Below are positions 42,533 through 51,157 of a stretch of DNA of 64,000 nt, piece by piece. Source of the stretch: JACVRW01 sp963751105 (GTDB lineage: Bacteria; Actinomycetota; Thermoleophilia; Solirubrobacterales; Thermoleophilaceae); the NCBI GenBank assembly GCA_963751105.1, contig CAVVTG010000002.1, positions 1,178,001 through 1,242,000 of the forward strand, in the 5' to 3' direction. Numbering within the stretch: the stretch's first letter is position 1; each line of letters opens with the position of its first letter. Made by a program: the position numbers and the translations under genes. The notes under the pieces were generated by a model, which had not been told where the DNA came from, searched no databases, and saw only the letters and a list, made by a program, of their open reading frames with translations.

Positions 42533-43606
42533 ATGGAGCTCGACTTCGCAGAAGTCCTGCTGCAGGTGATGGAGCGAGACGCCTCCGACCTTCACCTCAC
42601 AGCAGGGTCAGCACCCATGATCCGCCACCACGGCCGGCTGCACGCGCTGGACTACCCGCGCCTGACGCCGCAGTCCACGCGCGAGATCGTCTACTCGATC
42701 CTGACCAACGACCAGCGCCAGAAGCTGGAGACCGAGTGGCAGATCGACCTGGCCTACTCGATCCCCGGCAAGGCGCGCTTCCGCGTGAACGCGTATTTCC
42801 AGCGCGCCTCGCTGTCGGCGGCCTTCCGGCTGATTCCCCGCGACATGCCCAAGCTGAGCTCGCTCGGGCTTCCGCCGGTGCTCGAGGACTTTACGAAGAA
42901 GCCGCGCGGATTCGTGCTGGTCACGGGCCCCACCGGGTCCGGCAAGTCGACGTCGCTCGCGGCAATGCTCGATCTGATCAACGACACGCGGCACGAGCAC
43001 ATCCTCACGATCGAGGATCCGATCGAGTTCCTGCACCGGCACAAGAAGTGCATCGTCAACCAGCGCGAGCTGGGGGCGGACGCACAGACCTTCTCGCTGG
43101 GCCTCAAGGCGGCGCTGCGCCAGGACCCGGACGTGATCCTCGTGGGCGAGATGAGAGACCTCGAGACGATCTCGACGGCGCTGACCGCCGCCGAGACCGG
43201 TCACCTGGTGTTCGCCACGCTGCACACGCAGGACACGGCACAGACCGTGGACCGGATCGTGGACGTGTTTCCGCCCGAGCAGCAGCAGCAGGTCCGGGTG
43301 CAGCTCTCGGTGGCGCTGCAGGGCATAGTGACCCAGCAGCTCCTTCCCACGGCCGACGGGCGCGGACGCTGCTGCGCCACGGAGGTGCTCGTGCCGACGC
43401 CGGCGGTACGCAACCTGATCCGCGAGGGCAAGACGCATCAGATCTACTCGGCGCTCCAGACCGGCGGCAAGTTCGGCATGCAGACGATGGACGCCTCGCT
43501 CGTGCAGCTCGTGCGCGAGAACAAGATCACGCGGGAGCTTGCGGAGTCGCGCTCGAGCGCGCCCGAGGAGCTTCGCCGCCTGATGGGGACCGTGAGAGTG
43601 GCATAG
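42533..43606 (+). CDS. pilT: Type IV pilus retraction ATPase PilT
   Basis: A 357-residue hexameric motor that depolymerises pili for twitching. The signature pieces are DASDLHLTAGSAPMIRHHG, Walker A GPTGSGKST near residue 132, IEDPIEFLHRH, Walker B DPDVILVGEMRDLET, the His box (FATLHTQDT) and the C-terminal AVRNLIREGKTHQ needed for retraction. It lies 28 bases after pilB. Presence of PilT implies the pilus is retractable. Confidence 0.94.
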   Translation: MELDFAEVLLQVMERDASDLHLTAGSAPMIRHHGRLHALDYPRLTPQSTREIVYSILTNDQRQKLETEWQIDLAYSIPGKARFRVNAYFQRASLSAAFRLIPRDMPKLSSLGLPPVLEDFTKKPRGFVLVTGPTGSGKSTSLAAMLDLINDTRHEHILTIEDPIEFLHRHKKCIVNQRELGADAQTFSLGLKAALRQDPDVILVGEMRDLETISTALTAAETGHLVFATLHTQDTAQTVDRIVDVFPPEQQQQVRVQLSVALQGIVTQQLLPTADGRGRCCATEVLVPTPAVRNLIREGKTHQIYSALQTGGKFGMQTMDASLVQLVRENKITRELAESRSSAPEELRRLMGTVRVA

Positions 43607-43609
43607 GCG

Positions 43610-44824
43610 ATGGCCACGTATGCGTTCAAGGCCCTCGACTTCAAGGGCTCCTCGACCAAGGGCGAGATCGAGGCCGGCGACAAGCAGGCGGTGGCGGCAC
43701 AGCTTCGCTCGAAGGGCCTGATCGTCGTCGACATCGAGGAGCGCAAGCCGGCGAGCGCGGGCGACATCCTCGCCCGCTTCCGCCGCGTCAAGGCCGACGA
43801 GCTGGTGATCGCCACGCGCCAGCTGTCGACGATGGTGTCGTCGGGCATGTCGCTCCTGCGCGCGCTGTACGTGATCGAGGAGCAGACCGAGAACGACAAG
43901 CTGCGCGAGGTCTTCATCGAGGTGCGCAAGGACGTGGAGGCCGGCGTCTCACTGTCCGAAGCGCTCGAACGCCATCCGGACGTCTTCAACGATCTCTACG
44001 TGGCCATGGTGCGCGCCGGCGAGACCGGCGGCATCCTGGACAGCACGCTCGTGCGGGTGGCCACCCAGCTCGAGAAGGACGCCGCGCTGCGCCGTCAGAT
44101 CAAGGCGGCCATGGTCTACCCGTCCGTGATCGGCGGGTTCGCGCTGATCGTGCTGTTCGCGCTGGTGGCGTTCCTCGTGCCGGTGTTCGAGAAGATCTTC
44201 AAGGACTTCGGCGGGGACCTGCCGGCAATCACCAAGTTCACCGTGTGGCTGTCGCACCTCGTCACCGAGCGCTTCTACGTGATCTTCGGCGTGGCCTTCG
44301 CGGTGGTGTGGCTGTTCCGCTGGTGGAAGCGCACCGAACGCGGACGGATGCAGTGGGACCGACTGAAGCTCAAGTTCCCCATGAAGATCGGCGGCATCGT
44401 CCAGAAGGTCGCCCTCGCGCGCTTCTCACGTACCTTCTCCGGCCTGATCGCCGCCGGCGTTCCGATGCTGGAGGCCATCGACATCACCGGCAAGACGTCC
44501 GGCAACCGGGTGATCGAGAAGGCGATGGAGGACGTGCGCGAATCGGTCAAGAAGGGCGGCACCCTCACCGCCCCGATGGCCGAGGTGCCCGAGGCGTTCC
44601 CGGTGATGGTCACCCAGATGATCGGGGTGGGCGAGGAGACCGGCGCCCTCGAGACGATGATGACCAAGGTGGCCGACTTCTACGAGGAGCAGGTGGAGGC
44701 CGCCGTCAAGGCCCTGACCTCGATCCTCGAGCCGATCATGATCGTGATCGTGGGAGCAATCGTCGGCTTCATCGTGATCGCGATGTACCTGCCGATGTTC
44801 AAGGTGTACGACCAGATCAAGTAG
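43610..44824 (+). CDS. pilC: Type IV pilus platform protein PilC/GspF
   Basis: A 404-residue inner-membrane platform protein that couples the ATPases to pilin assembly. Two T2SSF domains lie about residues 70-195 (VIATRQLSTMVSSGMSLLRALYVIEEQT) and 270-395 (FSRTFSGLIAAGVPMLEAID). Membrane segments are IGGFALIVLFALVAFLVPVFE, FYVIFGVAFAVVWLF and the last IVIVGAIVGFIVIAMYLPMF. It starts 3 bases after pilT, completing the pilB-T-C block. Confidence 0.93.
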   Translation: MATYAFKALDFKGSSTKGEIEAGDKQAVAAQLRSKGLIVVDIEERKPASAGDILARFRRVKADELVIATRQLSTMVSSGMSLLRALYVIEEQTENDKLREVFIEVRKDVEAGVSLSEALERHPDVFNDLYVAMVRAGETGGILDSTLVRVATQLEKDAALRRQIKAAMVYPSVIGGFALIVLFALVAFLVPVFEKIFKDFGGDLPAITKFTVWLSHLVTERFYVIFGVAFAVVWLFRWWKRTERGRMQWDRLKLKFPMKIGGIVQKVALARFSRTFSGLIAAGVPMLEAIDITGKTSGNRVIEKAMEDVRESVKKGGTLTAPMAEVPEAFPVMVTQMIGVGEETGALETMMTKVADFYEEQVEAAVKALTSILEPIMIVIVGAIVGFIVIAMYLPMFKVYDQIK

Positions 44825-44862
44825 GGCCCGAGACGCCCACCCGAGTTGCCCAACCCCCGCCC

Positions 44863-45372
44863 CTAGGGTGTTGGTAATTCTGGCAACTGCGGGCTCCTGG
44901 GCGCGGGCTGGTTCCTCCCTCCCGTCGCGATGAAGCTCACGCAGTCGCCTTGGTTCTTGAAGCCGAACGCGACGTAGCCGTTCTTCTTGCATTGCGGCTT
45001 GGCTGTCGGCAGCGGCGGTCCTTGGCATGGACGTCGGAGAGTCTGGACAAGGGTCCCGCCGGACCAGGTCACGGTGGCCGTAGCTAGCTCGGCAGGCACT
45101 CCAAGTAGTGCGAATCCAGTCGGGCTGAAGTTTCCGAACTCATCCGTCGTAAAGTCGCCACTGGCACCGCTCCCGTCGATCTGAAGTGACCCGAAGAACG
45201 ATGTGTTCGGGGGAAACCCACTCAACGAAGCAAGAGCCCCATATCCCTGCTGCCCATCGACCACCGGGCAGTACTCCTCCAGGGTGAGGGTCGGAGTGGG
45301 CGCCCGGGCGCCAGCAGCGGGAGCCAGTACCGCCAAAGCGACTAGGACGAGCGAGACGACGATCTTTCTCAT
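44863..45372 (-). CDS. Secreted hypothetical protein
   Basis: A 169-residue exported protein. Signal peptide: RKIVVSLVLVALAVLAPAAGA, with cleavage near residue 23. The mature part is beta-rich (GYGALASLSGFPPN, GSLQIDGSGASG, GVPAELATATVTWSGG) and contains four cysteines near CPVVDG, RRPCQGP, QCKKNG and GDCVSF, possibly two disulfides. AAAGGG precedes the ATG by 9 bases. No known domain. Confidence 0.68.
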   Translation of the reverse strand: MRKIVVSLVLVALAVLAPAAGARAPTPTLTLEEYCPVVDGQQGYGALASLSGFPPNTSFFGSLQIDGSGASGDFTTDEFGNFSPTGFALLGVPAELATATVTWSGGTLVQTLRRPCQGPPLPTAKPQCKKNGYVAFGFKNQGDCVSFIATGGRNQPAPRSPQLPELPTP

Positions 45373-45752
45373 CAGAGGACCCTTTCGGTCGGTCTAGCGC
45401 CCTTGTCCTGCGTGTTCTACATCGACCGAACGGAGCGAGTCAAGCCCAGCGAGTTCGTAGCAGGCCCCCGCCCTCGGAGGCCACGCACGCGGCGCAACGG
45501 CTCCCGACGGCGCAGCTCCGAACTCCCTGTCCACGATGACGGCCACCACGTCCATCGGCGTGAAGTCGCCCCACTGCCTGATTAGCTCGCGGGCCGGCGA
45601 CAGGTCACGGTGCAGCACGCCGAGGGGCGCTCGATCGATACCCGATGCCCGCCGGGGGTCATGCCCTCCACCCCGCCCGGCACACCCGCCGTCCGTGGGT
45701 CGAAGCCGATCGCGCGGCCAGGGGCCGTGCCGGTGCGTGGACGACGGGGCGC
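45373..45752. other. 380-base intergenic region, no recognised gene
   Basis: A minus-strand 74-codon frame (45394-45618, starting MLHRDLSPARELIRQWGDF) is the only notable open frame. It may be a remnant or a small gene but has no family match and no strong ribosome site. The rest shows no clear promoter or repeat. Confidence 0.4.
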
Positions 45753-46130
45753 CTAGGCCGGCGTGTGGCAGACCGCTTCCACGTTGTTGCCGTCCGGGTC
45801 GAGCACGAACGCTCCGTAGTAGTCCGGGTGGTAGATCTCCCGGACGCCGGGCTCGCCGTTCTCCGTCCCGCCGGCCTCGAGCGCGGCGACGTGGAATGCG
45901 TCGACGGTCCCGCGATCCGCGGCGGTGAAGGCCACGTGCACGCCGCTGTCGGCTCCCCGGTCTCGCTTCCCGATCCAGAAGAAGGGGAAGTCGTCGCCGA
46001 AGCCACCCACCTCGGCCACGGGCTCCATGATGAGCCTCATCCCGAGCGGAGCGAGCGCCCGCTCGTAGAACGCCTTGCTGGTCTCGTAGTCGCTCACGTC
46101 CAACCCGATGTGGTCAAGCCTGGGCTTCAT
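45753..46130 (-). CDS. VOC family (glyoxalase/bleomycin-resistance fold) protein
   Basis: A 125-residue metal-dependent enzyme or binding protein of the vicinal oxygen chelate superfamily, made of paired beta-alpha-beta-beta-beta modules: LDHIGLDVSDYETSKAFYERAL and the C-terminal YHPDYYGAFVLDPDGNNVEAVC. Putative metal ligands are His7 and a Glu near 119. AGGAGG lies 5-6 bases before this ATG, so the much longer frame upstream is rejected. Substrate unknown. Confidence 0.85.
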   Translation of the reverse strand: MKPRLDHIGLDVSDYETSKAFYERALAPLGMRLIMEPVAEVGGFGDDFPFFWIGKRDRGADSGVHVAFTAADRGTVDAFHVAALEAGGTENGEPGVREIYHPDYYGAFVLDPDGNNVEAVCHTPA

Positions 46131-46202
46131 GGGAACCTCCTGGGCCCGTCGCGGAGCGCCATGGTAGCCCTGGCGACGCCTTGGGCGGATACCCTGCCGC
46201 CC

Positions 46203-47528
46203 GTGGAGGGAGGCGCGACGCGCAGGATCATGGTCGTCGGCGACGGCGACCTGAGCGAGGAGACCGTGCGGGCCCTTGAGGCCCTCGAGGCCGAGGTGAC
46301 CCATCTCCGGGAGCCCGACGAGGACGAGGTCCGGGAGACGCTCGAGGGGACCGAGGTCGAGTGCGTCGCGGTGGTCGGCCGTGCCGACGCGATCGTCCTC
46401 CGTCGCGCCCTGATGGTCCGCTCGGCGTCGGAGGACGTCCCGCTGCTCCTGACCATCTTCGATCCCACGATGGCCGAGCAGATGACGGAGCAGCTCAGCC
46501 CGGCCAAGGTGGCCTCCCTGGCCGACATCGTCGCCCCGTCGCTGGCCGGTCCGTGCATCGACGAGAGCTTCACGGCGGTGAGCGAGGAGAACGGGAAGCC
46601 CGTCGGTCTCGTCGAGGACGGCGACGACGTGCGCGAGGAGCCGATCCCCACCCAGAAGCAGCGCCGTCCGGAGGCCTTCGCCCGCGCCCTGTTCACCCCG
46701 TACGACAAGAGCGCCGGGCTCCTGCTGTTCGGGTCGCTCGGCCTGATCACCGTGTTCCTCATCGAGACGGTGACCGCCGTGTTCGTGCTCGACGACACGG
46801 TGGTCGACGCGTTCTACGGGTCGGCCAAGACGCTGGTCACGGTGGATCCCAACCCGGCCGTCAAGGACGGACCGGGCTGGTACAAGGTCTTCACCTCGGT
46901 CTCGATGCTGATCGCCCTCGTGTTCGCCGCCGGCTTCACCGCCGGCCTCGTCAACCGGGTCATCGACCGGCGCCTGACCGGGCTGTTCGGCAAGCGGGCC
47001 GTGCCACGACGCGACCACGTGGTGGTCATCGGCCTGGGCCAGGTCGGCCTGCGGCTGTGCCTGGTGCTCCGGGCCTGCCGCGTGCCGGTGGTGGCCGTCG
47101 AGCGCGACGAGGAGACCGAGACGGTGGGCCTGGCGCGCGAGTACGGCCTGCCGGTGGTGGTGGGGCGCGGAGCCGACCCTTCGCTGATGCGGCGCCTGTC
47201 GCTGCCCAAGGCCAAGGCGGTGGCGGCGGTGACCTCCGACGACCTGGAGAACATCTCCGCCGCCATGACGGCGCGGGGTATTCACGAGCCGGTCCGCGTG
47301 GTTCTGCGCGTGGGCGACGGCGCGGTGGCGAACGAGACTCGCTCGCTGCTGGCCCTCGGGATCGTGCGCGACGTGCACCGCATCGCGGCGGCGCTGCTGG
47401 CCCGGATGGCGCTCGGCGACGACGCTGAGAGCGTGGTCTGCCTGGACGACGAGGCCTACCTGCGGTTCCCGGACGGCCGCCTCGAGCAGGCCGAGCTCGA
47501 CACGCTCGCCGGGCCCGCCGGCCAGTGA
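46203..47528 (+). CDS. TrkA-N (RCK) protein with two-helix channel-like segment
   Basis: A 441-residue protein. The N-terminal part (RRIMVVGDGDLSEETVRAL) looks like a first Rossmann domain; residues ~170-260 hold two hydrophobic helices (LLLFGSLGLITVFLIETVTAVFVL and VFTSVSMLIALVFAAGF), with a P-loop-like DAFYGSAKTLVTVDPN between them; the C-terminal part has the RCK-N motif VVVIGLGQVGLRLCLVL with a following acidic residue, VAVERDEE. The layout matches K+ channel/RCK proteins but lacks a TVGYG filter. Start uncertain among 46161 (ATG), 46203 (GTG) and 46230 (ATG). Confidence 0.75.
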   Translation: MEGGATRRIMVVGDGDLSEETVRALEALEAEVTHLREPDEDEVRETLEGTEVECVAVVGRADAIVLRRALMVRSASEDVPLLLTIFDPTMAEQMTEQLSPAKVASLADIVAPSLAGPCIDESFTAVSEENGKPVGLVEDGDDVREEPIPTQKQRRPEAFARALFTPYDKSAGLLLFGSLGLITVFLIETVTAVFVLDDTVVDAFYGSAKTLVTVDPNPAVKDGPGWYKVFTSVSMLIALVFAAGFTAGLVNRVIDRRLTGLFGKRAVPRRDHVVVIGLGQVGLRLCLVLRACRVPVVAVERDEETETVGLAREYGLPVVVGRGADPSLMRRLSLPKAKAVAAVTSDDLENISAAMTARGIHEPVRVVLRVGDGAVANETRSLLALGIVRDVHRIAAALLARMALGDDAESVVCLDDEAYLRFPDGRLEQAELDTLAGPAGQ

Positions 47529-47532
47529 CGGC

Positions 47533-48389
47533 TCAGTATGTGGCCAACAGGCGGCAGGGACCGCCCGACCCCTCTTCCCAGGGCACCACGCCGACGACGA
47601 CCTCGGCGCCCCGCGGCGGGATGCGGCTGAGGTTGGCCACGCTCTCCACCCCGTAGCGGTCGGCGCCCAGCAGGCTCGTGTGGACCGGGAAGGTGGTGGA
47701 GTTGCCCGGGTCGAGGCTCATCGTGTCGACGCCGATCCCCTTGATCTCGCGTCGCGCGAGCAGCCACTCGAGGGCGTCGATGCCGAAGCCGGGGAAGTGG
47801 TAGGTGCCGCTCGCGTCGGCGTTCTTGAACGCCACCGGGTCGGGCAGGCGCTCCTCCCAGCCGGAGTACATGAAGACGACCGCGCCGCGAGCGATTCGGC
47901 CGTAGCGGCGCTCGTAGCGACGGAGGTCATCCACCTCGACCTCGGCGTCCGGGTCGGAGGCGGCGCGGCCGGGAGATGTCGATCACCGCCACCGGCGCGA
48001 ACAGCTCCTCGGCCTCGAGCTCGTGCACGAGCCGGCCTCCGGCGATGAAGTGCCCGGGGGCGTCCATGTGGGTGGCCGAGTGCTCGTCGAACGTCCACTC
48101 CTGCTTGTAGAAGCCGTCGGCCTCGACCGTGGTGAGGCTCCGGCGGCTGGGCGGATTGCCGGTCGTACACCGGGAAGCCCGCCGTGAACACGTGGGTCAG
48201 GTCCTGGTAGCGCTTCCGCGACCAGCCATTGCGCGAATGCGCGGAGGCGCCCGTGGGCAGCAGGGCGGCGAGTGCCGTGGCCCCCGCGCCGGCGAAGGTC
48301 GCTCGCCTCGTCAGGCCCTTCTTCGGCTCCGAGGCGCGCTCGGCCTCGATCCCTTCACGAACGGTCTCGACGGTCCCCGGCAAGCACAT
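47533..48389 (-). pseudogene. TAT-exported cyclase-family hydrolase (kynurenine formamidase-like), two frameshifts
   Basis: A metal-dependent hydrolase of the PF04199 family. The start at 48389 is backed by GAGGGAG and gives a twin-arginine signal (LTRRATFAGAGATALAALL). Frame one runs to FPVYD, then apparent extra bases near 48161 and 47968 shift the frame twice. With both removed it reads NPPSRRSLTTVEADGF, the metal motif HSATHMDAPGHF, then DLRRYERRYGRIARGAVV and PGFGIDALEWLL, a total of about 284 aa. The lesions may be real or sequence errors. Confidence 0.75.
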
Positions 48390-48446
48390 GGCAGCTCCCT
48401 CGTTCAGCCAGTTTCTCGGTGGCCAGGACAGGCCGCGGCCAAGCTA

Positions 48447-48887
48447 TCAGAGCTCGATTGACCGCCTGATCTCGGTGACCTCGGCGTCGATCGCGGCCAT
48501 CCCAAGCGCGCGGGCGACCGAGACCCGGTGGTGCCCGTCGTCGACGAAGTGACGGTCGCCGACCCGGTATACGGCTATGGGCGGGAAGGAGGCACCCCGG
48601 CGCCCCGCCATCCACAGGTGCTCCCAGCGCCGCCGGCTCGATGACGACGGGCGAAAGGCACAATCGAAGGAACGCGCCTTTGCGCACTCGGCCGTGCCGA
48701 TCACCGAACACAGGGGAATCGTCGCCAGGCCAAGGCGCCGCCGGCCACCCGGGGGCAGCCCGTCCAGCTCTGCCTCCAGCAGGGCGAGGCGCCGCCCGGC
48801 CGCGGGCCGCCTGAGCAGCCAGCCGAGCAGCTGAGCGCGCCTGCGGCTCCTGCGGGCGCGGGCGAACGCCGTCTGGGCATCGACCAT
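48447..48887 (-). CDS. ParB/sulfiredoxin-like domain protein
   Basis: A 146-residue protein. The basic N-terminus (DAQTAFARARRSRRR) is followed by a ParB/Srx-type core: PIAVYRVGDRHFVDDGHHRVSVARALG near residues 101-127, the motif that coordinates nucleotide in ParB-like folds. ParB partitioning proteins have HTH domains that are missing here, so plasmid partitioning is unlikely. Start at 48887 is preferred because it gives the common MVDAQ-type opening; the longer frame overlaps unrelated sequence. Confidence 0.65.
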   Translation of the reverse strand: MVDAQTAFARARRSRRRAQLLGWLLRRPAAGRRLALLEAELDGLPPGGRRRLGLATIPLCSVIGTAECAKARSFDCAFRPSSSSRRRWEHLWMAGRRGASFPPIAVYRVGDRHFVDDGHHRVSVARALGMAAIDAEVTEIRRSIEL

Positions 48888-48975
48888 GAGGTTCCCGGTT
48901 TCCACGGTCCGAATGCTGACGCTGAGACGGGCCTCCGCCATCGGGCATTTGCAGCGGATTTCCCTCTCTGACCCC

Positions 48976-49380
48976 TTACGACTCTCGCTCGATCTCCCTG
49001 CGGGCCGACTCGAGGTCTCCGTGCGCGACGATCCGGTCGACGAGGCCGTCACGGACTCGGAAGGTCATGAAGGTGGCCTGCTCGACCGGAATGCGGGTCA
49101 TCACCCCGTAGCCCCGCATCCTGAGCCTTCCCAGCGCGACGCCCGGCATCACGTCTTCGATCTCGTCGATCTCGAAGCTCACCCCGTCGATGGCGCCGTC
49201 GAATCCCGCGAAGTAGCGGCGAGCGCCTTCGTGGCCCCTGTAGGTGTCCGGCTCCGTCGAGGCCTCGGGCGGCACGACGAACACGGCGTCTTCGGCCAGC
49301 AGTCCGATCAGGTTCTCGACTCCGCCGTCCGCGTAACGCTCCAGGAGCAGGCGCACGGTGTCGGAGGCCGGGCCGGTCAT
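48976..49380 (-). CDS. SnoaL/NTF2-like fold protein
   Basis: A 134-residue cone-shaped alpha+beta protein. Family cues are the N-terminal helix DTVRLLLERYADGG, the LLAEDAVFVVPPEASTEPDTYRGHEGARRYF segment and a closing beta strand TFMTFRVRDGLVDRIVAHGDLESA. Members bind small hydrophobic ligands or act as isomerases and hydrolases; there is no way to tell which. Transcribed away from the HIRAN gene. Confidence 0.78.
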   Translation of the reverse strand: MTGPASDTVRLLLERYADGGVENLIGLLAEDAVFVVPPEASTEPDTYRGHEGARRYFAGFDGAIDGVSFEIDEIEDVMPGVALGRLRMRGYGVMTRIPVEQATFMTFRVRDGLVDRIVAHGDLESARREIERES

Positions 49381-49424
49381 CGACGCCGACCCTACTTCCC
49401 ACGCTCGGGTCGTAGGCTGAGAGG

Positions 49425-49895
49425 GTGGTGGTGGAGGTCAGCTTCGACGAGAAGTACTGGTATCCCGACGACGGCGGCGTGGTCTGGCTGTCGGGCTACC
49501 AGGTCGTCGAGCCGCGGTCCGGACGCTTTCTCGCGCGCGATGCCCCGGAGCTGCGCGAGCGCGGGCTCTACGTCGCCACGGTCGCCGGCGCGAAGCTTCA
49601 TCACGCCGGCGCCGTCGCGGCCGAGAGCGTCGAGCCGGGCCGCCCGCTCGAGCTGCGGCGCGACCCGGAGAACGCTCACGACCCGAACGCCATCGCCGTG
49701 TACCCGGCAGGGGGTGGCGAGCAGCTCGGCTGGGTGCCGCGCGAGCTGGCGACCGAGCTCGCGCCGCAGCTCGACGCGGGCGGGACCTGGAGCGCGGTGT
49801 CGCTGCGCGAGAGCCGCGACTCGCCCCGCGATCCGCGCACCGGGCTGACCATGCTCCTGGCCGAGACCGGGACGATCGAGCTGCGGGAGGTCTGA
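49425..49895 (+). CDS. HIRAN domain protein
   Basis: A 156-residue protein with a HIRAN domain at about residues 46-130: YVATVAGAKLHHAGAV, LELRRDPENAHDPNAIAVYPAGG and QLGWVPRELATELAPQLDAG. HIRAN domains bind 3' single-stranded DNA ends at stalled forks or damaged DNA. The domain is free-standing here and followed 4 bases later by a coiled-coil gene, so the two may work together. The start is one of three adjacent GTG codons. Confidence 0.8.
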   Translation: MVVEVSFDEKYWYPDDGGVVWLSGYQVVEPRSGRFLARDAPELRERGLYVATVAGAKLHHAGAVAAESVEPGRPLELRRDPENAHDPNAIAVYPAGGGEQLGWVPRELATELAPQLDAGGTWSAVSLRESRDSPRDPRTGLTMLLAETGTIELREV

Positions 49896-49899
49896 CGTC

Positions 49900-50719
49900 A
49901 TGGCGGACGAGATCGACGAGCTGTACGCGCTCCCGCTCGGGGATTTCACCCGGGCGCGCAACGACCTGGAGAAGCGCCTGCGCAAGGAGGGGCACCGCGA
50001 CCAGGCCGCCGAGGTCAAGGCGCTGCGCAAGCCCACCGTGCCCGCCTGGGCGCTCAACCAGGTGGCCCGGCGCCACAAGAAGGAGGTCGCCCGGCTGATC
50101 GAGGCGGGGCGCCGCGTGAGCAGCGCTCAGGAGAAGCTGCTCGGCGGAGGGGACCGCAAGGCGCTCGACAAGGCGAGCACCGACCAACGCGAGCTGTCGA
50201 GGAAGCTCGTGCGGGCCGCCGTGACGATCGGCGACGAGGCGGGAACGGCCACGGGTGCCGCGTTCGAGGACAAGGTCGGGGCCACACTGCGGGCTGCAGC
50301 GGCCGACGACGAGGTGGCGGCGCAGCTCGCGGCCGGCCGCCTGGAGCGCGAGCAGGAGGCGGTCGGGCTGCTGGGCTTCGGCTCCGTGCCCGAAGCCAAG
50401 CCGAAGCGGAGACAAAGCCCGCGGACGAGAGGCCGCGGACGACGACGGCGCGGCCCGCAAGGCCGCGGCCGGCGAGCGCCGGGCCGAGGCCCGGGAGCGA
50501 AAGCGCCTGCGGGCGCTCGAGACGGCGCAGAAGGCCGAGACGCGGGCGCGCAAGGCGGCGGAGGCCGCTGAGAAGGCCACCGCCAAGGAACGCAGGACAG
50601 CCGAGCGGGCGGTGGAGCGCCTGAAGAAGGCGGAGGGCGAGGAGGAGACGGCGGCGGCCAAGCTGAAGGAGGCTATGGCCGAGGTGGAGCGGCTTGACCA
50701 AGAGGGCGCCGAGCCGTAG
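49900..50719 (+). pseudogene. Charged coiled-coil protein with an apparent +1 frameshift
   Basis: A charged, alanine-rich protein of about 272 residues once one base near 50407-50411 is removed. The 5' frame opens MADEIDELYALPLGDFTRARNDLEKRLRKEGHR and includes LRKPTVPAWALNQVARRHKKEVARLIEAG. After the shift the sequence is an uninterrupted heptad-type helix (RKAAEAAEKATAKERRTAERAVERLKKAEGEEET). No catalytic motif is seen. It is 4 bases after the HIRAN gene. A stop in the unshifted frame would give a 223-aa basic tail of low complexity. Confidence 0.65.
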
Positions 50720-50728
50720 AGGGCCGCT

Positions 50729-51157
50729 CTACCCGGCGGTGTGCACCACCACCGCCTCGATCTGCTTCTGGCCGCGGGAGCCCGGGTAGACCGGGCCGGC
50801 CGCGCTGATCCGGTCGCCCGGCTTCGGCAGCGGTTCGGGGCGCAGGTCGGTGCGGACGTCGATGATCGAGATACCCGGCGCGGTGATCGACGCCTTGGAG
50901 AGGAGCACGAAGTGCGCATCCCCGTCGCCGTCGGGGTCGACCGCCTCCACGTACAGGATGCGCCCGCTGGCGGTGCGGCAGTTGGCCAGGCCGGACGGGC
51001 AGGTGGCGGGCTGGAGGGCGGCCTTCGCGGGGGCAGGCGCCGCGGGGGCGGCCGTGGGAGGGGGCGGCTCTGGGGCGGACGCACGCGGCTCCTCGGAGCC
51101 TCCGCCGCAGCCGGCCAGCGCCAGCGGGGCCAGGACCATCAACGCCCAAGCCCTCAC
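50729..51157 (-). CDS. Lipoprotein, hypothetical
   Basis: A 142-residue exported lipoprotein: MVLAPLALAGC gives a lipobox Cys, then a Pro/Ala-rich linker (PPPPTAAPAAPAPAKAALQ). The mature domain has CPSGLANCRTASGRILYVEAVDPDGDGDAHFVLLSK, which resembles small OB-like nucleic-acid or sugar-binding folds but is not assigned. GTG start overlaps the upstream stop (GTGA), so it is cotranscribed with the next gene. Confidence 0.65.
   Translation of the reverse strand: MRAWALMVLAPLALAGCGGGSEEPRASAPEPPPPTAAPAAPAPAKAALQPATCPSGLANCRTASGRILYVEAVDPDGDGDAHFVLLSKASITAPGISIIDVRTDLRPEPLPKPGDRISAAGPVYPGSRGQKQIEAVVVHTAG

Noticed and set aside
45394..45618. 74-codon minus-strand ORF
   Set aside because: Codon use is plausible but no homologue family or ribosome binding site is recognised; left as part of the intergenic note.
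45753..47378. 541-codon minus-strand frame over the VOC and TrkA genes
   Set aside because: Only its last 125 codons resemble a protein (VOC); the rest is antisense to the TrkA-like gene.
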